Below, piece by piece: positions 49,778 through 61,676 of a stretch of 64,000 bases of DNA. Origin of the DNA: Theristus sp. LFF4_11. Taxonomy: Eukaryota > Nematoda > Chromadorea > Monhysterida > Xyalidae. Where the stretch lies: the NCBI GenBank assembly GCA_030248135.1, contig JASANC010002873.1, positions 1 to 64,000 of the forward strand, in the 5' to 3' direction. A model generated the notes under the pieces. That model was not told where the DNA came from, ran no database searches, and was given only the letters and a program-made list of their open reading frames with translations. A program made the translations under genes and the position numbers. Numbering within the stretch: position 1 is the first letter of the stretch; each line of letters opens with the position of its first letter.

Positions 49778-50881
49778 TACAGAGTGGGCCAAAAAAAAGG
49801 TTCCATTTTCAAACTGCTGTCACTGGCTGGTGTTTTAAAATTATGAGCTGAAATTTTCAGCACTGATAAAACTTGTGATGCCATTTTACTGACAAAAATT
49901 TTTTTCCGATACATAATTCCTAGCACTCACTGTGGCAGATTTTCTAAAAAGCTCGAAAAATCAACAAATTGACTGAAATGAGTGCAAGAAAAAATTAGTA
50001 TCAAGATGCGTGATTCAATTTTGAAACTGTTGCGAAGGTGACAAATGGATCTTTTTGGATACCCGGGGTATTGATAGTTCAAATCATGCGCTCAGAGTGG
50101 AAAGGTCTCAGACTTGAATTGCATTTGAGCAGCTCGAGCAAATTCTGATGTTTCACAACGGACTCGAGTCAGCAGCCATGCGACTGCGACAGAAAGAATT
50201 GTTCAGTTGACTTTTTGTTTTGTGTGTTGCTCTGTCTGTTAATTTGTTTCTTTTGAAAAGTTTTTCTGCGGTTTGAATAAAAACAGTGTTTCAGTTTCAG
50301 TTTTCTGCAGTTTCGTCATGGTTAAGTGGACAGCAGAACAACGGGTCCGGTGTGCTATCTGGCGGGAGCAATCTGAAAGTTTTTCTGCAGTGACTCGCCA
50401 TTTTCGCGCAAAATTCAATTTGGGTCGCCAACCAGGAGGAAAGTCCGTTCTTTTGTGGCACACCAATCTGTTTGAGCATGGCAACGTGTTTTACCGAAAG
50501 AGTGGATCTGGTCGACCATCGATTGCTGCTGCATTCAAAGACACTGTGGTCGCAATGTTCACGCGCAGTCCAGCAAAATCGACGAGGCGAGCCAGTTTGG
50601 AATCCAGCCGCTGCCGGACGAGAACCTTGATGATGATTTGGATGTCTATGAGCAATGATTCGTTGTGAAATTCTTGGTTAAAAATCCGGTTTTTTTGAAA
50701 ATTTGGGAATTTTTAAACATTGTGCTGTAAAACTGAATCTACTTGACCAAACTGGATAAAAATTTTGTGAAAAAAATGGCATCATATGTTTTATCAATGC
50801 TGAAAATTTCAGCTCATAATATTGAAACACCAGCCAGTGACAGCAGTTTGAAAATGGAACCTTTTTTTGGCCCACCCTGTA
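49778..50881 (+). mobile_element. Defective Tc1/mariner-type element, long TIRs, truncated transposase
   Basis: Ends TACAGAGTGGGCCAAAAAAA and TTTTTTGGCCCACCCTGTA. The inverted repeats extend about 120 bases (GAACCT/AGGTTC, CACTGGCTGG, ATGAGCTGAAATTTTCAGCA). TA borders both ends. The interior has one ORF (50318-50668) carrying only the DNA-binding part of a transposase. At 1.1 kb with no DDE/DDD catalytic region, it is an internally deleted, non-autonomous copy. Its right end is 10 bases beyond the stop codon of the neighbouring Ly6-like gene (-). Confidence 0.82.
50318..50668 (+). pseudogene. Truncated transposase, helix-turn-helix part (DUF4817-like)
   Basis: 116 codons from MVKWTAEQRVRCAIW. 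The pattern (one HTH with AVTRHFRAKF, then VLLWHTNLFEHGNVF, GSGRPS and RSPAKSTRRASLE) is the paired-like HTH domain at the start of mariner-family transposases. The frame then loses similarity and stops. No catalytic D,D(D/E) motif remains within the element. Probably inactive, though it could still bind element ends. Confidence 0.72.
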
Positions 50882-50890
50882 GACAAATTT

Positions 50891-53062
50891 TTAAACGTTC
50901 ACGGTATATATTGCTCGAAAATTGTAAACATTTTGTTTGAAGACGTAACAGCCAACGATCAACAGCCACACGCAAGGCACAATCAGTAAAAACAAAAGAC
51001 CGGAATGGCATGAAGCGACTTCCGATGACTGTAAAGCCTCCTGCTTCGCTCTTTCCATTTCGTGCAAGAACTTGAGGGTGTTGCAGCGAGACGTGTTGCA
51101 ACAGCAATTTGTGATCGTCAGGTTCTGCATCGGTAATACAGGCTCAACAGTAGTCGTTGACCCACCGTTATGTAGCTGCAATGTGATCGCAAAATGTACC
51201 ACGTTTCTGCTTCATTTGGGCATAATTCGTACATACAAACGGTGAATCCTCATCAATGCAAAAATAATGTATCAAGTAGTGAGTGTGATTACTGTACATG
51301 TATTTTCCGTTTTTATGCACCAACCGCACACAGTGTTGTATGGAATGCAGCTGCAACGTAACGTACAGTCTTGCGTGACCATATGCAAAATTGTACATTG
51401 CAGCTCCATTCCGGCATGTTAAAGTTGACTGTTTGTTTTCGATGTAATTTGGTAATGTTCATGAAAATGTGGAGTTGTATACCGTAAAGTCTTGCATATA
51501 AGGTCTCCTTATATAAATTTGAAAATCAAAAATTTCTGAAAAAAGTGGAATTTTGTGTGACAACCTTATAAGTGGGAGGAGGTCTTATAAAGCGAAGATT
51601 AGGAATTCCGGACCTTATAAACGGGGTGGGATTTCGACCAAGTTAAAAATTTGAATTTTTTGGTTTCCCGCCGTGTGACACTCCGCCCACTTTTGGGTGG
51701 GGGTCTTATAAGTGGGAGGAACCTTATATGCAAGACTTTACGGTACTTATTTCTGATTTTGCCAAAAGCACCCCAAAACGGTGGCGATGGAAACCTACAT
51801 GTAATTAACCTTTAACTGGCAAAAAAATTGGTCATTTTTGGATTGGACGTTTTTGCTGAAGATTTTATATACAGTAATGTTATAACACAGCAAATGTCCA
51901 GTTCGTGAACATATCCAGTTAGCCCCCTTTCCTCCAGGCTGTAAGTACCAGTTAAAATTAGTTTCATACTTTCGGTTGTAAGAAAATTCGTTTAAAGAAA
52001 CCCGTACTATTTTTGTATTTTTGCTCTTCGCGGTTTCATTTTGACAGTCGTTCTGCAAAGTTGCACTGCATTTTCCGGTTACATCCGTTGAACATTCAGT
52101 TTTAACCTCAGTGAAGTTTCCGCTGGCGTCACGAGTTGCCTTCTGAAACGACAAAAAGAATCTAAATTCTTATTTGTGTATTTTTAGTTCTCATTTAGTC
52201 AGACCATGACGACATTGCATTATAAACGTTAAGACAAACCTTAAAAATTATGCGTTTCACGGATGTACACATGTACCGCATCTATGATCTTTTATTTTGA
52301 TCCCGATACTCATGCGCGCATAGGTATTGTAGATACCGTATTACCCCCATTAAACCCCCCCACCATTAATCCCCCCCACCAATAAACCCCCCCCCCGACC
52401 AGTTTCCGAATAATCCCCCCCCCCCACAAATAATCCCCCATGGGGGATTATTGGAGACCTGTTTGAAACACATACCCAGCGAATTCAGTGGCTGGTTGCA
52501 GTGAAAATGATGAAATTGTGCTACCAAAGGCCCCAAATGGGTGAGTTAATAGTAATTTCATTACAAAAGGCTGTTATAAAAGGAAATTTCTATGTAGAGT
52601 AGAAGTTTCTGCGACTTTCTTGCCTGCCATGCAATGTATTTTTACCATTTTTCAACAAACCCCCACCCCTAGAATTTTTTTTGTAAATAAACCCCCCCCA
52701 CCAATAATCCCCCCCCCCACCAATAAACCCCCACCCCTAAAAGTCGCTGACGTATTAATCCCCCATGGGGGTTTATTGGGTAATACGGTAGGTAAACAGT
52801 TACACGCGGGAGTTCAAAATTGGCAGTGATCCGAATCCCCTAAATAGGGTCGAGTCACTCAAACGAAAAACATATTTGTGAAAACACGAAGTTTGAACAA
52901 AGCTTTCAGAAGACATACCAGCAAACATCGCGGCACTTTGCCGTTGGACACCTTGCAGACTTCGGTTTTACATTCCTGCATTTCAGTAGTGTAACAAATC
53001 AGGCCGGTCGACCACGGAAAAAATGTCGCCAGAAAACCCAAAACGATTATGGAGTTCTTCAT
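50891..53062 (-). CDS. Ly6-like membrane protein, 3 exons
   Basis: Exons in transcript order: 53062-52919, 52142-52008, 51175-50891; all phase 0; 187 aa. Signal peptide MKNSIIVLGFLATFF..STG, then LICYTTEMQECKTEVCKVSN. Exon 2 begins KATRDASGNFTE with paired cysteines (TECSTDVTGKC, NDC). Exon 3 has ITNCCCNTSRCN, the terminal Ly6 motif, followed by a charged linker and a hydrophobic segment (LLFLLIVPCVWLLIVGCYVF). Exon 2's donor (GTACGG) is the weakest choice. Intron 1 carries a TACCGTATT element nested in another repeat; intron 2 a TACCGTAAAG element. It is a paralogue, head to head, of the gene at 54694-56711. Confidence 0.78.
51480..51745. mobile_element. TIR element, TACCGTAAAGTCTTGCATATAAGG family, full copy
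   Basis: 266 bp. Ends TACCGTAAAGTCTTGCATAT and ATATGCAAGACTTTACGGTA are a perfect inverted pair; the core has repeated CTTATAA..GGGAGGA motifs in both orientations. TA at both borders. Other copies: 60652-60929 (diverged ends) and 55678-55786 (right half only). Confidence 0.88.
52288..52858. repeat. Dispersed repeat interrupted by a TIR element
   Basis: Left part (ATGATCTTTTATTTTGATC, ATGCGCGCATAGGTATTG) and right part (GGTAAACAGTTACACG, TTCAAAATTGGCAGTGATCC, CCCTAAATAGGGTCGAGTCA) match 15084-15330, which is continuous. The interruption is exactly the 52334-52790 element with a TA on each side. Confidence 0.8.
52334..52790. mobile_element. TIR element, TACCGTATTACCCCC family (copy 3, nested)
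   Basis: Same orientation and core as copy 1. It is inserted in the dispersed repeat of 52288-52858, within intron 1 of the minus-strand Ly6-like gene. Confidence 0.9.
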
Positions 53063-54693
53063 TTTTTTGTCTGCGTCACTGTTGTCGCTGGCTGCAGCTG
53101 TACAGGTGTGTAAAGTTGTTCAGTCAGGAGTTCAAGACACGTGCTCGTTGTTTATCGTGGGTCTAGCGTTCGTCCGTCCGTATATAGTCCGATTTCAAAG
53201 AGTCATACATCAACTTAACGCACGACATTCCGTTTCCCGTGCGTTTTTCAGGCCATTTTTTGTGCCATGCTCTTTGTCATGCCCCATTTTGTGTCATATG
53301 CCGCATGTGCCCGAAACAGCGAAGCGGCTGTTGTTTTAACCACGATCATTTTTAAAAGAGCGTGACACAAAAATAGGCATAAACAGTGGCATGGCATGTA
53401 AATGGGCATGAACTTAAACACAGGAAAGGCACGTGACAGCAGCGTTGGTAAAACCATTCATTGTTCAGTTTACTTTTCCGTTTTGTTCAGTTATTTAGTC
53501 TAGTTCTTTGTTCCCTTCAAAAAAAGTGGGACAAAAAAACTTGGCCAGGGTAATTCAAAGAAAGACAACTTTTTCTTCAGGCGTTTTGTGGCCATTTTTC
53601 AACAGCTGCCTGACTCAGCGACAGTTTGCGTTTCTGTGGATGGCGACGGGGTGGACTTTTTTGTCCCACATTTTTAGCTGAACGATGAACTCTGAACTGA
53701 ATTACTAAGTGAACTGGAACACACTGAATTATGGTTTTACCAGCATGAGGGATTTTAACGTAGGAATCTCTTACAAATCTGGAACGGATCCCGCAAGCCA
53801 AAGCGATTGTCTCGAATTTACTTTTTTGCACCAAACAGTTGCTCGGATCTAATCGGTGCCACCGGTCAGCTATATACCCAGCGATGCGTAAAACCAGATG
53901 AGCAAATCAATCGAATGATCAACAGTCATTGTGTGGAAGTGGAACATAGTTTTTGTTTAATCTATTTTTGTCTCTCGTTGAAGGTGGGTGAACAAAAAAG
54001 CCATTTCTCATCAAAAACGATGTTTTCTCAAAATATGTACATACGCAACACCCAGTCAAAACTGTAAAGTGAAAACCATGTGTGCATTCTGGCTGTTGAC
54101 GCTGACGTGTGACTGGCTGCATCAAGCCGCGGTTCCACCAAAAACTAACCGAAAACGAAAAACAGCAAATCAGCTGATTGCCTTTGGTTTAGACTGTTAT
54201 GAAACATATACTGTACGCTTTTCCGGTCATTTTTTTCTGATGACTCAAAGCAGTAAGTCGCCAATGAACAACACTACCATGAGCTATTATTCCATTCACT
54301 GCTTTTTTCGATGAATAATGTAACAACTTCTCGCATTCCTGATAAAATTCCATTTTTCAACAGATAAACACTTGCCTTAAAATAAGATTTTTTCTGTTCC
54401 CAACTACATTGACTGGCTGACGCTGTAGAACCAATGTCAGGCACTTTTTTAGCACAAAACCGTTCATGACTTTTCAGGCAGATTAGGTGGCGTGTTTCAA
54501 CGTTTACAAATCGTCCCTAAACTGAACTTGTTTATACGGTTTCAATATTTACCGCAGACCAATCAAACACAAAAACTTTCCTTTTTTCCATTTGAATGCT
54601 TTTAAAAAGTTGATTCCATTGCAGATTGTGAAGATCACATTCTGAAAGTGCAGAGGCCTCACTGTCTTGTGAATTCAACAGTGACACACAGAA
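53063..54693. other. Shared 5' region of the divergent Ly6-like pair
   Basis: 1.6 kb between the two start codons; both promoters must lie here. It includes partly repeated CATGCCC/TGTGCCATG words around 53250-53400 and ORFs without domain features. Confidence 0.5.
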
Positions 54694-56711
54694 ATGACGA
54701 GCTCAATCATTGTCATGTTTTTTATGGCGATGATGTTTTGTTGGACGGCACCGACGGAGGCACTGACCTGCCACCGTTATGACGATACTCACAAACCCCG
54801 TTCAAATGAAACATGTCATCCCAAGGCAGGAGGTGTATCACACTGTTTGCTGGTAAGCCCGATAATCATGCACAACACCCTGAAAAAATTATTGGCTTCC
54901 GGCTCGTTGTTATCGTTGGCTATTCTCCGAAACATTCATGTATGACCTATTTTTTAAACGTGTCCCACTGAAATGACGTCATGTGCCGCCAAACATGCGC
55001 TTTCCGTTCACAGCAAACCAGACTTTCCGTTTAGCCGATTTCTTCCCGTAAACAAATGGTGAATGTCGAATCAGTCAACTCAAACTGACATTTTAGTGCC
55101 TGTACTTTGACAAACGGGCGTTTCTAAAGCTAATGACGTCATTTTAGTCCGGACACGTTTGAATAAATCCACAATAGTTTTTTTTTTGAATTTGTAGAAA
55201 ACGCTGAAATTCAACACAATAACAGGAACACCGCAAGACTTTTTCCGTTGTATAATACCCAGAAAGTCAACCGTGACGCCAGTGGTGACATCACAGAAAA
55301 CGGTATGGTGCAGGAGTGCACGATCGACAACACCGGAGAGTGCAATGAAAAGGGACAGCACAACAACGATTGTTGGGACACAAAGGAGCCAGTGGTAAAT
55401 CAACAAAAGTTTCGCCAACAACAACAATAAATCAACAAATTTTTCGTATTCGCCTAAAGTCGTTTGTTTGACAACCACTGAAAAAGTGAAAACGCTTTGA
55501 AATGCGATTGAACCAATCAACCGATTCAACACCGGTGTCCTGTCCGCCTGAGTGTCTCGCGTGGTGTCCGTGTCCCCTGCGGTGTCCTTGTTCCATTCCA
55601 CAAACAGAGGTGACTCATCAGCTGTCTGCTATTTGACACTGACTGTTGTGGGCAACATTAAAATTTTGATTAAATTTAAAAAAGTCAAAATTTTGAATTT
55701 TTTGGTTTCCCGCCGTGTGACATTCCGCCCACTTTTCGGTGGGTGTTTTATGAGTGGGGGAACCTTGTATGCAAGACTTTACGGTAATCACAACAACGGA
55801 ATTACCAAATCGCGACATTTGTAGTTGATGGTGAAAATATTAGCGCGACAATCAAACAGTGAGTGGCAAGGTCACACTCGGCATACTGGGTCGCTTTTAC
55901 CGTATTACCCCCATTAAACCCCCCCACCATTAATCCCCCCACCAATAAACCCCCACCCCCCCGACCAGTTTCCGAATAATCCCCCCCCAAATAATCCCCC
56001 ATGGGGGATTATTGGAGACCTGTTTGAAACACATACCCAGCGAATTCAGTGGCTGGTTGCAGTGAAAATGATGAAATTGTGCTACCAAAGGCCCCAAATG
56101 GGTGAGTTAATAGTAATTTCATTACAAAAGGCTGTTATAAAAGGAAATTTCTATGTAGAGTAGAAGTTTCTGCGACTTTCTTGTCTTCCATGCAATGTAT
56201 TTTTGCCATTTTTCAACAAACCCCCCCCCCTAGAATTTTTTGTAAATAAACCCCCCCCCCCACCAATAAACCCCCACCCCTAAAAGTCGCTGACGTATTA
56301 ATCCCCCATGGGGGTTTATTGGGGGTAATACGGTATTTCCGGGACACCACGCAAAACAAGACAGCACGCGGGACAAGACAGCCCGCGGGACACCCAAACG
56401 GACAGGACACCAGGACACTTATTTTTATAGTGCGGATGCTCTTGGAATGGGAAGTAAATGAAATACAAAAAACGAATCTAGTCATTACAGCAGTGAACAG
56501 TTTTTAAAATAACATTTTTACCAAATTACAGACACAGAATATGACGACCTGGTTATGCTGCTGCACGACGGACCTCTGCAACGATCCGGAGTTCTTGAAG
56601 AAGTTCATAGAGAAGAAAAATGAAACACCAAAATCGTCAACAGTCGCTGAGTGCAATTTCGGTTTAATATTTTTATTGATTGTACCGACCATATGGCTCT
56701 TGACTGTTTGA
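54694..56711 (+). CDS. Ly6-like membrane protein, 3 exons (paralogue of the minus-strand gene)
   Basis: Exons 54694-54852, 55263-55394, 56532-56711; all phase 0; 156 aa. Signal peptide (MTSSIIVMFFMAMMFCW), then ALTCHRYDDTH and SNETCHPKAGGVSHCLL. Exon 2 KVNRDASGDITENG with QECTIDNTGEC and NDC parallels exon 2 of the minus-strand gene, as do intron positions. Exon 3 gives TTWLCCCTTDLCND, the Ly6 end motif, then a Lys/Glu linker and a hydrophobic C-terminus (FGLIFLLIVPTIWLLTV), close in sequence to its paralogue. Intron 2 carries half a TACCGTAAAG element and a full TACCGTATT element. Function unknown; likely cell-surface. Confidence 0.82.
54957..55160. repeat. Inverted repeat around TGACGTCAT
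   Basis: AAACGTGTCC..GAAATGACGTCATGTGCC on the left pairs with AATGACGTCATTTTAGTCCGG..ACACGTTT on the right. A similar CCGAAATGACGTCATGTGCG occurs at 27107. It may be a further small TIR element, in intron 1 of the + Ly6-like gene. Confidence 0.55.
55678..55786. mobile_element. Half copy of the TACCGTAAAG element
   Basis: Matches the right ~110 bases of 51480-51745 (GGTTTCCCGCCGTGTGACA to GCAAGACTTTACGGTA). The left half is missing. Confidence 0.8.
55898..56335. mobile_element. TIR element, TACCGTATTACCCCC family (copy 4)
   Basis: Same orientation as copies 1 and 3; slightly shorter C-runs. Flanked by TA. In intron 2 of the + Ly6-like gene. Confidence 0.88.
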
Positions 56712-57655
56712 TCCAGTTGCCACTAGATTCTTATTTTCAAACTCGGTTTCGAATTTCAAGCATATTCTGATGTGGAGAGGTAATCTGCATTGGTTGTTTT
56801 TTTTCACGTCTAAAAACATCCGTTGTCAATTCAGGATCTAATTGCTGTTTTTCAAGAAAATTTGCAATAAGTACTTTTGTACATGTACATGTATATTGAA
56901 GCACTTCTTTTGTTCATATTTTCACCTTCATTTAAAAACCGCGGGTCAATTTCGTTAATTCATGTGAAAATTTGTATTAGATTTCAAAAATTACATAGAA
57001 ATTGTGGCTACCATGCAATAAATATCCCATAAACACTATTCTGTAGATTGTGTTTGTTGTGTCATAAAAATGTGCTTTTGTTTTTTGTTTGCTAGAATTT
57101 GTCGTGTTCGCACGATTGCATTCATAGCAACATCAGATGAACACGTCATGTCACGTTATTTGCGTCCGTAAAAGAGGGTAAACATTGGCGAAAACCAGTG
57201 CAAACACGTAAACAAAGCTGTTAATGGATTCCTGCTGGGAAACGAAGCGTGTGTGCAACCGAACAAGACAAACGCAATTTACCACTTGAATACGAGAATA
57301 TGAATACAGTTATAGATGTGGATTTGTGTTTGGCTATGATTTCGTGACTCTTTTGTCAACTTTGACCCGCACTGAAAAGTAGGCAGCGGTTAGTTTGCTA
57401 TGGCCGTGTCGTGTCAACGTTTCCACTTCCACTGAGAAAAGTACAGTATATCATGTTGAACAGTTCAGTATTTTGTAGAGCATCCGGTAGCTGTTGACAA
57501 AATGACGCTCGCTAAGCTCAACTGAAGCTCAATAGCACAACACACTGTTGAACGTCTGGTTTTATCTGCACCAATGTTTTGATGTCTGCCCGTCTTGCTT
57601 TCTGTTTTAGCGCACATTTATCCGGAAACATTCGAATTACACAACGAAAAAAACC
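56712..57655. other. Intergenic, 5' of glutamate-cysteine ligase
   Basis: Probably contains the ligase promoter and 5' UTR. A TTCTGTTTTAG at 57600-57610 could be a splice or trans-splice acceptor 46 bases before the ATG. Nothing else was recognised. Confidence 0.45.
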
Positions 57656-60133
57656 ATGGGTCTAATGACGGAGGGCACTCCGCTGAGCTGGGAGGAGATC
57701 CACCGAATCAGTGGCTTGCTGAAACGTCACGGGGTTCGTCAGTTCATTCTGAAGTACCACAGAGTGCGAGACGTCCGCGGCGACGAAACACTGTGGGGCG
57801 ATGAGACGGAGTGCATGCTCGTGAAGTACGATCACGACGCAAAAAAGGTGATCATGATTGGAGAGTTCACTTTCAAGTTGCGTTTCTCAATTCAAATTTG
57901 GGAGTTTACTCATCAAATTATACAGTGCCAGTGCCTGAATAAGTATACTGGTGTACAAACGAGCGAATGTAATGTACAGGGTTGTGCAGTGTACAAACGT
58001 ATGCTGTTGCACTCGTTTGTACAGTAAAATTGCGAAGCTGAGACGATACGCATGCGGTGGACAAAAAAGAATGCATTTTTTTTTTAAAATCAAGAAAGTT
58101 TCTGTGCGATCAACTTTGCACGCTGTCTTCAGGTTCGTCTCCTGCTACAGACAGCCGATTTGTTCAAGCGAATCGCGGCTGATCCATCGGCTGTCGACAC
58201 GGAGTGGCAGTACGAGTACGCGGACTTCATGCTCGAGGGCGTCCCGCTGACGCCGTATGCCGGCTTGGAGGTTGCTTAGTCTCGGAAAATTTTCTCTAAA
58301 AACGTTTTCTGTTCACTCCAACAAGAACAAAGGCTGAACAGACGCTTTTTATAACTCAACATAGGCCTTTAGGATTTCAGAGCAGATAGCAACATGTCGG
58401 GCTACCAAGTGACTTGGAGATCTGTTGATTATTTTGTTGAGTTTTTTTCTATGTTTGTATCATAGCTTGTTTGAGAGTATCGCTTTTGGTTTGCTTTGAG
58501 CTCGTTTTTCTCGAAACCCCAGAAAAAAACGTGTTAGGACTGCGTCGACCGAGTGCTCAGATCGATGGCAACACGCAGACGTGAAATCAATCGACTTTTG
58601 AATGACGCAAATGAGTCGCTCGTCACGATCTCGGCATTCCCGATGTTCGGATGTCGCGATTTCACGTTCGTTCCTTTCTCTGGGTTTGCTGAAGAGAGGG
58701 TGGCCTCTGAGAAAAGTGGAGAAATAAACAGCAATTTATGGCAGTTTTATATTGACAGATTTATTCGGCGTGGTATTTGTAGTCATTCAAAAACTTTTAG
58801 ATGTAATTCTGCTGATTTTGTTCGTTTTTCTCCAGTTTTAGTTCCACATGCACAGGTTCCTACGACCAAACTTTACCGTGATAAATGTTGAAGTGTGATA
58901 AAAAAACCAAGTTTACCAAAAATGCAGCTTTTTGCAGCTATCCGACCACTGAGCCGCCGGCGGAAACCAGCGAGTCCATTTGCAAATCGATTTTCTTATC
59001 CGATGACGTGAGTTTTACGTGATGTGACACCTACATTTGCGGTGTCAGATTTTTCTAATTTTTATTTGCTGGCACAAATTTATTGAATTTACACGTTTGA
59101 TAACGTCTCTGTTTTACTGTAAGACACACCCTCGATATGCACAGCAATGTTGCAGAGTCACGCAAAAACAACAGATGCGTTTTTAGAGCCCGCGAATAAA
59201 AAAAGAACGGATCCGGGTTGAAAAACTACGCATCACAAAACGCCACAAATAGGGGTTTCTGATTCCGACCATGCTCAATTCCGGTCCACTCATCTGGAGT
59301 TCAAAGTTTCGCGGGCTCTGAATTCTGCCAAAAAGTGACAAGTTTCATTCAACAACAATGACTGCGCAACATCACTGTGTTTTATAATATCAACCTAAGA
59401 CTAAAACTTTATCACTAGCATTGTTTTTTATTTATTTTTAAATTGGAAAACAACCCAGATCATTCAACACGCGACGCCGCATTTCACGGTGGTCACCGAG
59501 CACATCAACGCCCGAAAGGGCCGCAAACCGTTCGCAAACGTGCCGATCTTTGTCGACCGAAACACGCCGCGGCCATTTCTGGACGATTTCGACGGGCGGA
59601 ACGCGACGAAGGAAGACTTTGAGAATCGACTGCAAGATCACGTCTATCTGGACTCGCTCTCATTCGGGCCGTCATGCTGCTGCCTGCAGGTTTGTGCGCA
59701 ACAACGGCAGTGTCGGCGAAGCAAACAACACGCAGTTTTTTTGTCACTTCTTGGCGTATGAGAACCATCGGGTTCACACCACCACGGCCGGGCAGTGGGC
59801 ACTACTGTTTTTGTGTGGTTTGGCACGAAAAGCGAAGAGCGAGCGGCGGACTATGTTTGTTCTCTAGTGGAACCACAGTGTTTAGAGCGGAATGGAATTT
59901 TAAGGGCACTAATAGTGGATCGAATAAAAAGCGGCACCAACATTAATGGCACAACTTTGTCACAGCGTGTATTTCGCAGATGACCATGGGCGCTCGGAAT
60001 GAGTCCGAAGCGCACTATCTCCGCGACCAGCTGGCTGCGCTGGCACCGCTGATGTTGACGCTCACGGCGGCGACGCCAATCTTCCGCGGCTATTTGGCCG
60101 ACGTCGATTGCCGCTGGGACATGCTGAAAGAGT
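57656..60133 (+). CDS. gcs-1: Glutamate-cysteine ligase catalytic subunit, N-terminal half only
   Basis: Catalyses the first step of glutathione synthesis (glutamate + cysteine + ATP). Exons: 57656-57847, 58133-58270, 58538-58665, 58938-59007, 59459-59689, 59980-60133; phases agree and give 304 codons plus one base. The start MGLMTEGTPLSW and WGDETECML (metal-binding glutamates) are family hallmarks, as are EYADFMLEGVP, INRLLNDANESLVTISAFP, ANVPIFVDRNTPRPF, CCCLQ, and the stretch HYLRDQLAALAPLMLTLTAA with FRGYLADVDCRW. The usual protein is about 640 aa. The last exon ends in phase 1 at a GTCAGT donor, so more exons are expected, but none was found in the next 1.5 kb, where two TIR elements and then an opposite-strand gene follow. 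The 3' half may lie beyond the window, or the gene may be broken. Confidence 0.88.
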
Positions 60134-60651
60134 GTCAGTGCATTTTTTTGTATTTTTTGTTGAATTCTGTACCTTGGGCGTGTGGGCTGGGCTTCCATAG
60201 ATCGCAGTTTATTTGATGATGTTGATTCATCGCAGCAATAATCCGGTCCGGAGCATTATAAGGAAACATGTACAGGAAATGAGCATTCGAATTTCGTACA
60301 GCATTGTTGAAACTTTCGAAACTCCGTGTTTGAATGAAAAACAATGTTTTACTTATTATTGAATGCATTTGTACTTATTACTGTAACTATACATTAAAAA
60401 AAGTTTGAAAAAAACTAAAGAAACAGAGCAAGAAAAGGATCATCGACTTGGCTTGTCAAAAACTGAAACAAACAACGGCGGCTCACTGTATGCTGGAATC
60501 GAAAATTCCCTGTTGGCACTATTGTAAATTTTGCAATTGCAATTTCAATTTTGCACGTTCAAAATGTATAAACCAGTATTCTCGATCTACACATTAAAAA
60601 TGAACAACATGATTACAGGAGTATACTTCTGAAGTTTTTACACACACCACA

Positions 60652-60929
60652 CACCGTAAAGTCTTCTTGCATATAAGGTTCCTCCCATTTATAAAATCCC
60701 TCTCAAAAGTGGGCGGAGTGTCACATATATGACGGGAAACCAAAAAATTCAAAATTTTGACTTGGTCGAAATCCCATCCCGTTTATAAGGCCCGGACTTC
60801 CTTATCTTCGTTTTATAAGACCTCCTCCCATTTATTAGGTTGTCACACAAAATTCCACTTTTTTGATTTTTGATTTTGGTTTTGATTTTCAAATTTATAT
60901 AAGGAGACCTTGTGTGCAAGACTTTACAA
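60652..60929. mobile_element. TACCGTAAAG-family element, diverged ends
   Basis: Left end ACCGTAAAGTCTTCTTGCAT (with a duplicated CTT) and right end TGTGCAAGACTTTACAAC are eroded. The core is inverted relative to 51480-51745. Likely an older copy. Confidence 0.8.
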
Positions 60930-61036
60930 CCTATGTATGCACACAAAATCGTGTGAAAACTCGGCGAATTGCAACTTGTGATGACAACTTTCTTTGAAAC
61001 GACGTAATTTTTGCTGCGATTACATGCAAAAGTAGG

Positions 61037-61304
61037 TACGGAATGACCGAGTAAACATGGCAGCTTTTCTCAGGGTGCAAGGAGCGCGCGAAATTTGAAT
61101 GAAAGCAAAAAGACGTTCAGAAACCCCATTGTGTGTCAAATTTGACGTGTTTTTTAACTAATGGATTCTTCGTGCTATTATGTTCATTCTTACTCCCTTG
61201 CACACATGATTAGGAATTATGTTGACATTTTTTGAAAAAGCCAACTCCTAGTCTGCGACTGATCTCGCCTTGATGGACTGCCTTATTTATTCGGCCATAC
61301 TGTA
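61037..61304. mobile_element. TIR element, ATGGCCGA family (copy b)
   Basis: Left end TACGGAATGACCGAGTAAAC, right end TTATTCGGCCATACTGTA. The core matches 42009-42287. Confidence 0.85.
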
Positions 61305-61676
61305 CACGGACACATGAACGACTTTAAAAGAAATTTGACAACATTTAATTGTTAATTTCTATACACATGGCAACGTTTAACTGAAAAACACACTGTGCGA
61401 AGCTCGCTCCGTTGTTCCGTTTTTTTATCGTTACAGTGTGCAATTTTGTAGACAGAATAGGTTCAGCCCTGAAAAAACCGCACAGCTACAGAGTACAGCA
61501 AAATTTACGACGGCGCCGCAAATTTGAATTGCAGCGCAATTTATGAACCGTTTCTCTGTAACACTGCGTGAAAATGCGTTTATGCTCGACACCAAAAGAA
61601 AAAATCGGCCCTTTTTTAGTGTTGCTCGCCCCTTTTTTATTGGCCTTCGATTGCATATATTAGTTTGGTGGAGCAA

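Larger units (their letters stand above)
60134..61676. other. Region after the last visible ligase exon
   Basis: No exon resembling the second half of glutamate-cysteine ligase was found. It holds TIR elements at 60652-60929 and 61037-61304, plus AT-rich sequence. It is either a ligase intron or intergenic DNA. Confidence 0.5.
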
